A DNA stretch of 64,000 bases from Cupriavidus gilardii (GTDB taxonomy: Bacteria; Pseudomonadota; Gammaproteobacteria; Burkholderiales; Burkholderiaceae): assembly GCF_008801915.1 (NCBI RefSeq), contig NZ_VZOV01000018.1, positions 56,549 to 120,548 on the forward strand. Direction: 5' to 3'. The notes beneath the pieces are model-generated. The model was given only the letters and a program-made list of their open reading frames with translations. It made no database searches and was not told the DNA's origin. Position numbers and translations under genes: made by a program. Shown here piece by piece: positions 57,674 to 64,000 of the stretch (position 1 is its first letter; each line of letters begins with the position of its first letter).

Positions 57674-57703
57674 ATCGGAAGCTGCCGTGTTCCGTAGCTG
57701 CCG

Positions 57704-58054
57704 TCATCCGCGCGGCAACATGCGGTGCGACCGGGCATAAGCGCGTAGGACATCATTGATCCGGCTCTGCCAGCCTTCACCAGTCGCTCTAAAGGCCTCG
57801 ATGACATCTCGGTCGGCCCGCATATTTAGTGTGATCTTGCGCTCGTCCGCCGGCAGAGGCGGCCTTCCGCGCCGTTTCAGCAAGGCCTGCGCGGCCTTTT
57901 CGCCAACCAGGCTCGGAAGCACTTCCTTGGCCGGTCGCATGCTGGCCATTTCGTCGTCGGTCAGCGGGGGATTGTCCGGATCGGAAAGCGCGGCACGCGT
58001 GAGCGCTTCATCCTCGGCGTCAGTCGGTATGTGGATTTTGCGTTTCGTCGACAT
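57704..58054 (-). CDS. brnA: BrnA family antitoxin
   Basis: 116 residues. The C-terminal part KITLNMRADRDVIEAFRATGEGWQSRINDVLRAYA is the ribbon-helix-helix DNA-binding unit of BrnA, preceded by a toxin-binding Asp/Pro-rich segment. It overlaps the brnT gene by 35 bases and shares its promoter. It neutralises BrnT and represses the operon. Confidence 0.93.
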   Translation of the reverse strand: MSTKRKIHIPTDAEDEALTRAALSDPDNPPLTDDEMASMRPAKEVLPSLVGEKAAQALLKRRGRPPLPADERKITLNMRADRDVIEAFRATGEGWQSRINDVLRAYARSHRMLPRG

Positions 58055-58307
58055 ATTCGAGTACCTCTCGACGGTTGGCTTTGCGAAGGCTAATCACGCG
58101 CATGTTGTTGCCGCGCATTGTGAATACCAACACATGGACTCTGTCGCCGATCATTCCCCGTGCGATCACACGTCGTTCGTTGTATTGACGCCGGGTGTCC
58201 TCCTTCAGAATGGCGGACTCCATATCGAACCATTCGGCGAAGCGCAGCGATATGCCATGTTTGGCCCGGTTGAGAACGTCCCTTGCGGGGTCGAATTCGA
58301 ACTCCAT
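58020..58307 (-). CDS. brnT: BrnT family toxin
   Basis: 95 residues from ATG 58307. The start MEFEFDPARDVLNRAKHGISLRFA and the block RRVIARGMIGDRVHVLVFTMRGNNMRVISLRKANRRE are the BrnT (RelE-fold RNase) pattern. First gene of the TA operon; the order toxin-antitoxin is the usual one for this family. A sigma70-like promoter and inverted repeat lie just upstream. Confidence 0.93.
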   Translation of the reverse strand: MEFEFDPARDVLNRAKHGISLRFAEWFDMESAILKEDTRRQYNERRVIARGMIGDRVHVLVFTMRGNNMRVISLRKANRREVLEYVDETQNPHTD

Positions 58308-58319
58308 CGGGGCGAATTT

Positions 58320-58360
58320 ATTGTATGGGCAAAAAATAACCGGCGCAACGATTTTTTGCC
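58320..58360 (-). promoter_or_regulatory. brnTA promoter and operator-like inverted repeat
   Basis: On the minus strand TTGCGC (58348-58343) and TACAAT (58325-58320) are 17 bases apart. Perfect 10-base arms GGCAAAAAAT (58328-58337) and ATTTTTTGCC (58351-58360) bracket the -35 box, a position from which BrnA could repress. Confidence 0.7.
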
Positions 58361-58513
58361 TACACAAATATCTGCGCGCCGAGTCCTCGCGACGCCGCCT
58401 CCTGGTCGGCCTCTGCGACGGATCGGAGCGTACGGCCCGACCTTCCGGAGAGCTATCGGCAATGTCGCCCGACTATCACGTTGCGCTCTGCCGTCTGTCA
58501 CGCGGCCCGCTAT

Positions 58514-59188
58514 TCAACCTCCTGCCGCGTCGCCCCCCAACTGCTCCACCGCATACTTGACCAACCCCGCTCGCCCCTCGATGCCGAGCTTGCGCTTGAG
58601 GTTCAGCCGATGCGTCTCCACCGTGCGCACCGACACGCCCAAGGACGCGGCGATTTCCTTGTTGGCCAGGCCCCGGCCGATGCCGTTCAGGATGTCGCGT
58701 TCCCGCGGGGTCAGCGCATCGAGCGGATGCGAGGCGGGGCCTTCCTCGATCATGCGGCGGGCGATGCGGGCGCTGTAGAAGACCCGGCCGGCCAGCACCG
58801 CGTCGATCGCGGCCAGCAGTTCGTCGGCCGGGGCGTCCTTCAGCACGTAGCCTCGCGCGCCGGCGCGCATCGCCTGGCGCACGTATTCGAGGTTGTCGTG
58901 CATCGACAGCATCAGCACCGCGATCTCGGGATGGCGCTGGTGCAGCGCGTCGGCCAGCGCGATGCCGCCCATGCCGCGCATGCCGATATCGGTGATCAGC
59001 AGGTCCGGCAGCGCATCGGGCCGGCAGCGTGCCAGCCAGGCCAGCGCCGCTTCGCCGTCGTCGGCCTCGCCGACCACGGTCAGGCCGGGCTGCAGCGCCA
59101 GATGCATGCGCATGCCGTCGCGCACCAGCGTGTGGTCGTCGACCAGCAGCACGCGCGCGGGACGGTACGGTTCGGAATAGGAGCTCAT
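58514..59188 (-). CDS. NarL/FixJ-family response regulator
   Basis: 224 residues. Receiver with DDH near residue 17, phosphoacceptor Asp in LLITDIGMRGMGG, Ser/Thr in LMLSMHDN and Lys in VLKDAPADE, then the LuxR helix-turn-helix LTPRERDILNGIGRGLANKEIAASLG and VETHRLNLKRKLG. ATG 59188 overlaps the kinase stop (ATGA). It is paired with the Cache kinase and diverges from cstA. Confidence 0.93.
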   Translation of the reverse strand: MSSYSEPYRPARVLLVDDHTLVRDGMRMHLALQPGLTVVGEADDGEAALAWLARCRPDALPDLLITDIGMRGMGGIALADALHQRHPEIAVLMLSMHDNLEYVRQAMRAGARGYVLKDAPADELLAAIDAVLAGRVFYSARIARRMIEEGPASHPLDALTPRERDILNGIGRGLANKEIAASLGVSVRTVETHRLNLKRKLGIEGRAGLVKYAVEQLGGDAAGG

Positions 59189-60738
59189 CGGGACAGCGGG
59201 GAAGAGTGGGACGGGGCCGCGGGCGGTGCCGGCGTGCCGGCCAGCGCCGGCGTCTCGGGCGTCTCGGGCGTCTCGGGCGTCTCGGGCGTCTCGGGCGTCT
59301 CGGGCGTCTCGGGCGTCTCGGGCGTCTCGGGCGTCTCGGGCGTCTCGGGCGTCTCGGGCGTCTCGGGCGTCTCGGGCGCGAAGGCCGTGGCGGGCAGATA
59401 GGCGCGGATGCGCGTGCCGCCCGGCGCGGTATCGATATCGAACTCGCCGCCCAGGCTGGCGATGCGCTCGCGCAGATTGCGCAGGCCGATGCCGCCGCGC
59501 GGGTCGCGCTGCACGCGTTCCAGATCGAAGCCGCTGCCGTCGTCCTGCACCACCAGCGCGACGCCGGACTCCGCGTACGACAGCGTCAGGTCGACCCGCC
59601 GCGCACCGGCGTGCCGCTCGACATTGGTCAGCGCCTCCTGCGCGATGCGGTACAGCGCGGTGGCCGCCTGGTCCGACAGCGGCCGTGGCACGCCGCGGCA
59701 ATCGATATCGATGCGCAGCCCGCTGGCGTCCTGCATTTCCCGCGCCAGATGCTGCAGCGCGGCCTGCAGGCCCAGATCGTCGAGCAGCGCCGGGCGCAGG
59801 TTGCGGGCGACGCGCCGCACCTCGTTGAACACCGTCTCCAGCCGGTTCAGCGCCATGCCGAGCACCGGCGCCACCGCACCGCCGTCGGCCGGCGCCTGCG
59901 CGAGCCGGTTCAGCGCGGTCTCGAGCACCAGCTTGACCGACACCAGCAGCTGGCTGACGCCGTCGTGCAGCTCGCGCGACAGCCGCGCGCGTTCGTCCTC
60001 CTGCGAGCGCACCACGCGCTGCGCCAGCTGGCGCAGCTTGGCGTCGGCCTCGCGATGTTCGCTGATGTTCAGCGCCAGCCCGCCGGCGCCGACCAGCAGG
60101 ATGCTGATCGCGGCGATCGCGCCGATCCACGCCAGCGTGGCGCGGATATCGGTCTCGGCGCGCTTGTCGAGCTCGCGCAGCGTCGCCTCGACATCGTCCA
60201 GATAGATGCCGGTGCCGAGCATCCAGCCCCACTCCGGCACCGCGACGACATAGCCCAGCTTGGGCGCCATCTGCCGCGTCGACGGCTTCTCCCAGCGATA
60301 GCGCACGGCGCCGCCGCCCGAGCGTGCCGCCGCGATCAGCTGCTGGATCGTCAGCGCGCCCTCGGGATCGCGCAGGTCCCACAGGTCGCGTCCGATCAGA
60401 TCGGGCTGGCGCGGATGCATCAGGTTGCGCCCGCGCAGGTCGTACAGGAAGAAATAGCCGTCCGGGCCATAGTCCAGCCCAGCCAGCGCCCGCATGGCCG
60501 CCTGGCGCGTGGCCTCGTCGTTGCGGCCGGACCTGACCAGCGGGGCGATCGCGCTCTGCGCCAGCTGCACGTAGTGGCGCAGCTCGGTTTCCTTGCTTTG
60601 CAGATAGGCGGCCTCGACCAGCGCGCGCTCGTGGCGGACCAGCGCGGTGGCCTGATAGTGCACCGCCAGCGCGATGCCGAGCATGGCGATCGCCAGCGGC
60701 GCGACCGCGAGCAGCAGGATCTTCTGGCGGAGTTTCAT
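59185..60738 (-). CDS. Cache-domain histidine kinase with a 14-copy PET tail
   Basis: 517 residues. First membrane helix (about 8-27), a single-Cache periplasmic sensor (about 32-190, with YFFLYDLRGRNLMHP and YVVAVPEWGWMLGTGIY), second helix (about 203-223), HisKA_3 with the phospho-His in SRELHDGVSQLL, and HATPase with ALTNVERHAGA, DDGSGFD, GGIGLRNLRERI. Residues about 455-496 are 14 repeats of Pro-Glu-Thr encoded by a 9-base tandem repeat, placed after the ATPase domain and before a Pro/Ser-rich end. Cache kinases of this kind sense small acids such as pyruvate, and cstA is divergent. Confidence 0.92.
   Translation of the reverse strand: MKLRQKILLLAVAPLAIAMLGIALAVHYQATALVRHERALVEAAYLQSKETELRHYVQLAQSAIAPLVRSGRNDEATRQAAMRALAGLDYGPDGYFFLYDLRGRNLMHPRQPDLIGRDLWDLRDPEGALTIQQLIAAARSGGGAVRYRWEKPSTRQMAPKLGYVVAVPEWGWMLGTGIYLDDVEATLRELDKRAETDIRATLAWIGAIAAISILLVGAGGLALNISEHREADAKLRQLAQRVVRSQEDERARLSRELHDGVSQLLVSVKLVLETALNRLAQAPADGGAVAPVLGMALNRLETVFNEVRRVARNLRPALLDDLGLQAALQHLAREMQDASGLRIDIDCRGVPRPLSDQAATALYRIAQEALTNVERHAGARRVDLTLSYAESGVALVVQDDGSGFDLERVQRDPRGGIGLRNLRERIASLGGEFDIDTAPGGTRIRAYLPATAFAPETPETPETPETPETPETPETPETPETPETPETPETPETPETPALAGTPAPPAAPSHSSPLSR
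59252..59377. repeat. 9-bp minisatellite, 14 exact copies
   Basis: GTCTCGGGC is repeated 14 times without a mismatch (126 bases). It is inside the kinase gene, where on the minus strand it codes Pro-Glu-Thr. Because the unit is a multiple of three, copy-number change would alter only the tail length. Confidence 0.97.
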
Positions 60739-61129
60739 CGTGACCAGGGTAAACACGGATGCCTGGGAAGCGGCCTTTTACCGTCCCGTTGCGTAGTACT
60801 ACGCAGGATCGCTGCGTAGTTACGCGCTTGTGCCTCGATTGGCGGGTGTCAATACTACACGCCGACGCGCGACCGGGCTCCCAGGCCGGGCGCGGCGTCA
60901 TTCGCAACGGGATGCGCCAGTGCCCGCCACCGGCGTATCGCCCCGCCTGCCAGACAAGATCCGGACCGGAAGTCGAGGGACCGGGCGCCGCTGATATCCG
61001 GAGACAGCTTGCCCCCGATCACCCGCCATTCGCCGCCCGGCGGCGCGCGTGCCGCCGTGCGTGCCCACCGTCCACCGGCCCTTGTCCCTTCGCGGGCTTT
61101 GTTCCATGTGGTCTGAGGAGACCTTCACT
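60739..61129. other. Divergent control region of the Cache kinase and cstA
   Basis: 391 bases between the kinase start and cstA. The AT-richer part (60770-60870) has two palindromic sites (60791 and 60814) and a related TACTAC near 60855. No ORF is believed. Confidence 0.6.
60791..60825. promoter_or_regulatory. Two GCGTA-type palindromes upstream of cstA
   Basis: GCGTAGTACTACGC (60791-60804) is a perfect 14-bp palindrome. Twenty-three bases on, GCGTAGTTACGC (60814-60825) repeats the ends with a shorter centre. A further half-match (TACTAC) follows near 60855. They are good candidates for NarL-type regulator binding. Confidence 0.6.
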
Positions 61130-63202
61130 ATGAATCGCATCGGGCAACACCTGATGTGGCTGGCCGTCGCCGTGCTCGGCGCGTTTGCCTTCGCCACCGT
61201 TGCACTGTCGCGCGGCGAAGCCGTCAGTGCCTTGTGGATCGTGGTCGCCGCGATCTGCATCTATCTGATCGCTTACCGCTACTACAGCCGCTTCATCGCC
61301 GACAAGGTGATGCAGCTGGACCCCAAACGGATGACGCCGGCCTGGCGCCATAACGACGGCCTCGACTACGTGCCGACCAACAAGGCGGTGCTGTTCGGCC
61401 ACCACTTCGCCGCGATCGCCGGCGCCGGACCGCTGGTCGGGCCGGTGCTCGCCGCGCAGATGGGCTATATGCCCGGCATGCTGTGGATCCTGGCCGGCGT
61501 GGTGTTCGCCGGCGCGGTGCAGGACTTCATGGTGCTGTTCATCTCGACCCGCCGCGACGGCCGTTCGCTGGGCGACCTGGTCAAGGCCGAGATGGGCACG
61601 GTGCCCGGCATGATCGCGCTGTTCGGCTGCTTCATGATCATGATCATCATCCTCGCGGTGCTGGCGCTGATCGTGGTCAAGGCGCTGGCCGATTCGCCGT
61701 GGGGCACCTTCACCGTGGCGGTGACGATTCCGATCGCGCTGTTCATGGGCGTCTACACCCGCTACATCCGCCCGGGCCGCATCGGCGAGGTGTCGGTGAT
61801 CGGCTTCGTGCTGCTGATGCTGGCCATCATCGGCGGCCAGTACGTGCACGAGAGCGCCACGCTGGCGCCGCTGTTCACCTTCGACGGCAAGGCGCTGACC
61901 TGGATGCTGATCGGCTACGGCTTCGTCGCCGCGGTGCTGCCGGTGTGGCTGCTGCTGGCGCCGCGCGACTACCTGTCGACCTTCCTGAAGATCGGCACCA
62001 TCATCGCGCTGGCGATCGGCATCCTGATCGTCGCGCCGGAACTGAAGATGCCGGCGTTCACGCAGTTCGCCGAAGGCGGCGGTCCGGTGTGGTCGGGCAA
62101 CCTGTTCCCGTTCCTGTTCATCACGATCGCCTGCGGCGCGGTGTCGGGCTTCCACGCGCTGATCTCGTCGGGCACCACCCCCAAGCTGCTGGAGAACGAA
62201 ACCCACGCGCGCTTCATCGGCTATGGCGCGATGCTGGCCGAGTCCTTCGTCGCGATCATGGCGCTGGTGGCCGCCTCGGTGATCGAGCCCGGCGTCTACT
62301 TCGCGATGAACAGCCCGGCGGCGGCGATCGGCACCACGCCGGAAGCGGTCGCGGCCGCGGTGTCGAACTGGGGCTTCGTGATCACGCCCGACGTGCTGGT
62401 GCAGACCGCCAGGGACGTCGGCGAAAACACCATCATCTCGCGCGCCGGCGGCGCGCCGACGCTGGCGGTCGGCATCGCCCACATCCTGCACCAGGTGGTC
62501 GGCGGCCAGGCGATGATGGCGTTCTGGTACCACTTCGCGATCCTGTTCGAGGCGCTGTTCATCCTGACCGCCGTCGACGCGGGCACCCGCGCCGGCCGCT
62601 TCATGCTGCAGGACCTGCTGGGCAGCTTCGTGCCGTCGATGCGCCGCACCGATTCGCTGCCGGCCAACCTGATCGCGACGGCGCTGTGCGTCGGCGCCTG
62701 GGGTTACTTCCTGTACCAGGGGGTGGTCGATCCGCTGGGCGGCATCAACACGCTGTGGCCGCTGTTCGGCATCTCGAACCAGATGCTGGCCGCGGTGGCG
62801 CTGGTGCTGGGCACGTGCGTGCTGGTCAAGATGAAGCGCGGCCGCTACGCCTGGGTCACGCTGCTGCCGACCGTCTGGCTGCTGATCTGCACGCTGACCG
62901 CGGGCTGGCAGAAGCTGTTCCACGCCGACCCGAAGATCGGCTTCCTGTCGCACGCCCGCAAGTTCAGCGACGCGATCGCCCAGGGCACGGTGCTGGCGCC
63001 GGCCAAGACGATGGAGCAGATGCACCGCATCGTCTTCAACGACTACCTGGACGCGGGCCTGTGCGCGCTGTTCATGGCGGTGGTGCTGTCGATCGTCTAC
63101 TACGGCCTGCGTACCGGCCTGCGCGCCGGCGCCCAGGCACGGCCGACCGCGCTCGAGACGCCGTTCGAGCCGCTGCCGGCGGCCGCGTCGGCGCAACGCT
63201 GA
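61130..63202 (+). CDS. cstA: Carbon starvation protein CstA/BtsT family transporter
   Basis: 690 residues with about 16-18 helices. Family marks are HFAAIAGAGPLVGPVLAAQMGY, QDFMVLFISTRRDGRSLGDLVK, and ISSGTTPKLLENETHARFIGYGAML. CstA/BtsT proteins import pyruvate or peptides on carbon limitation. ATG 61130 follows GAGGAG. The small ybdD-type gene follows, as in most genomes, and a two-component system is divergent. Confidence 0.95.
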   Translation: MNRIGQHLMWLAVAVLGAFAFATVALSRGEAVSALWIVVAAICIYLIAYRYYSRFIADKVMQLDPKRMTPAWRHNDGLDYVPTNKAVLFGHHFAAIAGAGPLVGPVLAAQMGYMPGMLWILAGVVFAGAVQDFMVLFISTRRDGRSLGDLVKAEMGTVPGMIALFGCFMIMIIILAVLALIVVKALADSPWGTFTVAVTIPIALFMGVYTRYIRPGRIGEVSVIGFVLLMLAIIGGQYVHESATLAPLFTFDGKALTWMLIGYGFVAAVLPVWLLLAPRDYLSTFLKIGTIIALAIGILIVAPELKMPAFTQFAEGGGPVWSGNLFPFLFITIACGAVSGFHALISSGTTPKLLENETHARFIGYGAMLAESFVAIMALVAASVIEPGVYFAMNSPAAAIGTTPEAVAAAVSNWGFVITPDVLVQTARDVGENTIISRAGGAPTLAVGIAHILHQVVGGQAMMAFWYHFAILFEALFILTAVDAGTRAGRFMLQDLLGSFVPSMRRTDSLPANLIATALCVGAWGYFLYQGVVDPLGGINTLWPLFGISNQMLAAVALVLGTCVLVKMKRGRYAWVTLLPTVWLLICTLTAGWQKLFHADPKIGFLSHARKFSDAIAQGTVLAPAKTMEQMHRIVFNDYLDAGLCALFMAVVLSIVYYGLRTGLRAGAQARPTALETPFEPLPAAASAQR

Positions 63203-63257
63203 CCCGGTGGCAAGCCCAACGCCGTAACGTCAAACCCTACGCAGAGGAGGGAACGCC

Positions 63258-63461
63258 ATGCTCGATCCGCTGAACAAGATGGGCCAGATGGGTCGCTACC
63301 TGGGTCAGTCGCTGCGCCTGATGGTCGGGCTGCCCGACTACCAGACCTATGTGGCCCATATGGAAAGCACGCATCCGGACCGGGAGCCGATGAGCTATGA
63401 GGAGTTCTTCCGCGAGCGGCAGGAGGCGCGTTACGGCGGCGGGCAGGGCAAGTGCTGCTGA
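63258..63461 (+). CDS. YbdD/YjiX family small protein
   Basis: 67 residues. The typical [43 protein letters not shown] is the whole family core, ending in GKCC. It is 55 bases after cstA and probably assists the transporter. AGGAGG lies ten bases before the ATG. Confidence 0.93.
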   Translation: MLDPLNKMGQMGRYLGQSLRLMVGLPDYQTYVAHMESTHPDREPMSYEEFFRERQEARYGGGQGKCC

Positions 63462-63474
63462 AGCTGCTGGCCGG

Positions 63475-63542
63475 TCCCGCCAAAGCGGGAATCCAGGTTG
63501 CTTGAAAGCCACCGGGTTCCCGCACCCGCAGGGACGACCTGG
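63475..63542. repeat. REP-like palindromic element
   Basis: TCCCGC-CAAA-GCGGGA (63475-63490) is followed by CCAGGTTG (63493-63500) and CGACCTGG (63535-63542), near-complementary arms around an inner GGTTCCCGC. Such CCCGC/GCGGG pairs are common as dispersed repeats in Burkholderiales. Only one copy is in the window. Confidence 0.45.
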
Positions 63543-63557
63543 CTGTCGATCGTCTCC

Positions 63558-63590
63558 AAGGCTGCCCACGGGCAGCCTTTGTTGTGTTTC
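63558..63590 (+). terminator. Terminator of cstA-ybdD
   Basis: Stem AAGGCTGCC with GGCAGCCTT (9 bp), CACG loop, then T-rich TGTTGTGTTT. Confidence 0.85.
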
Positions 63591-63684
63591 TGCAGCATTA
63601 ATAAAGGCTTACAGGCAGTTACAGCAATGTCCGTGCCCAAAATCTACACTTGCATCACAGTTTGGCAACCAGAGGAAAAACACT

Positions 63685-64000
63685 ATGTCTCGCCGACTCG
63701 TTCGCAATATGACCGTGGCCCTCGCCCTGGCGGCATCGACGACGCTGCCTGCATTCGCGAGCGACATGAATAACGCACTGGGTGGCGCCCTCGGCGGCGT
63801 CGCCGGTGCAGCCGTCGGAGGTGCGCTGGGCGGCTCGACCGGTGCCGTGATCGGCGGCGCGGTGGGCGGCGGCGCGGGCGGCGCGATCAGCTCGAATCGC
63901 CGCGAGCGTACCGGCGCCATCCTGGGCGGCGCGCTCGGCGGCGGCGCGGGTACGGCGGCGGGCAACGCGATGGGCGGCCGCACCGGCGGCCTGGTCGGCG
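63685..64000 (+). CDS. Glycine-zipper envelope protein (3' end outside window)
   Basis: 105 codons are visible. The signal peptide MSRRLVRNMTVALALAASTT, cut after LPAFA, is followed by repeated glycine zippers (GGALGGVAGAAVGGALGG; GAVIGGAVGGGAGGA), a basic SSNRRERTG turn, and a second zipper. Such proteins sit in the cell envelope and often self-associate; function is unknown. AGAGGA precedes the ATG. The gene runs past base 64000 without a stop. Confidence 0.85.
   Translation, partial: MSRRLVRNMTVALALAASTTLPAFASDMNNALGGALGGVAGAAVGGALGGSTGAVIGGAVGGGAGGAISSNRRERTGAILGGALGGGAGTAAGNAMGGRTGGLVG

Noticed and set aside
59252..59377. CRISPR array
   Set aside because: The repeats are contiguous 9-mers without spacers and lie inside a gene.
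58481..59401. Plus-strand frame with GVS repeats
   Set aside because: Antisense reading of the 9-base repeat and of the NarL regulator gene; the minus-strand genes have intact domains.

Overview
The window is one high-GC (roughly two thirds G+C), densely coded chromosome segment from a betaproteobacterium. The minCDE cluster followed by a Gram-negative porin, several tripartite tricarboxylate transporter (TTT/Bug) genes, GTP-dependent PEP carboxykinase, CstA/YbdD and a BrnT/BrnA module together suggest Burkholderiaceae, most like Cupriavidus/Ralstonia. This placement is an inference from gene content and protein character; no database was searched. No rRNA, tRNA, CRISPR array or recognisable insertion sequence was seen.

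Layout. 0-9.1 kb: metabolic genes (hotdog thioesterase, YpeA acetyltransferase, GlxR-type reductase), a tctB-tctA pair without its binding protein, an alpha/beta hydrolase, CorA, and minC-minD-minE. 9.4-13.8 kb: a porin, then a signalling cluster in which a degenerate histidine kinase and an OmpR-type regulator diverge from a second, paralogous regulator coupled to an aquaporin. 13.9-17.3 kb: a lone Bug binding protein, a small zinc-ribbon-like protein, an unrecognised 374-residue protein and a CBS-pair protein. 17.5-24.6 kb: DHA2 exporter, exported glutathione-peroxidase-like protein, FAH-family enzyme, M20 amidohydrolase, and a divergent AraC regulator/MFS pair. 24.5-27.4 kb: a minus-strand accessory-looking block (DUF72, MazG-like, RhuM-like fragment, NYN nuclease-like). 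27.6-34.8 kb: a complete RND efflux operon (periplasmic adaptor, pump, outer membrane factor) facing a TetR regulator, with an AcrR-like operator between them.

34.9-43.1 kb: a solute-binding protein without ABC partners, diverging from tctD-tctE, followed by a complete tctC-tctB-tctA set and an AbrB-family membrane protein; this reads as a sensed and regulated organic-acid uptake locus. 43.1-46.1 kb: PaaI thioesterase, patatin and a glutathione-reductase-like flavoprotein. 46.1-48.1 kb: a RidA-family gene with a SoxR-type 19-bp-spacer promoter next to soxR, and a ChaN lipoprotein. 48.1-52.5 kb: a second RND pump and adaptor without an outer membrane factor. 52.7-57.6 kb: an MFS exporter, a D-2-hydroxyacid dehydrogenase and pckG. 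57.7-58.3 kb: a BrnT/BrnA toxin-antitoxin pair with an operator-like inverted repeat. 58.5-63.5 kb: a NarL-type regulator and a Cache-domain kinase whose C-terminus carries fourteen 9-bp tandem repeats, diverging from cstA-ybdD (pyruvate/peptide uptake). The window ends inside a glycine-zipper surface protein gene.

Themes: organic-acid uptake and gluconeogenic carbon use (three TTT loci, cstA, pckG), drug and redox stress export (two RND systems, four MFS exporters, SoxR, TetR), and three two-component loci. The best candidates for something new are the degenerate kinase/paired-regulator/aquaporin cluster, the DUF72-MazG-RhuM-NYN block, the in-frame minisatellite in the Cache kinase, and an orphan plus-strand terminator that may end an unannotated small RNA.
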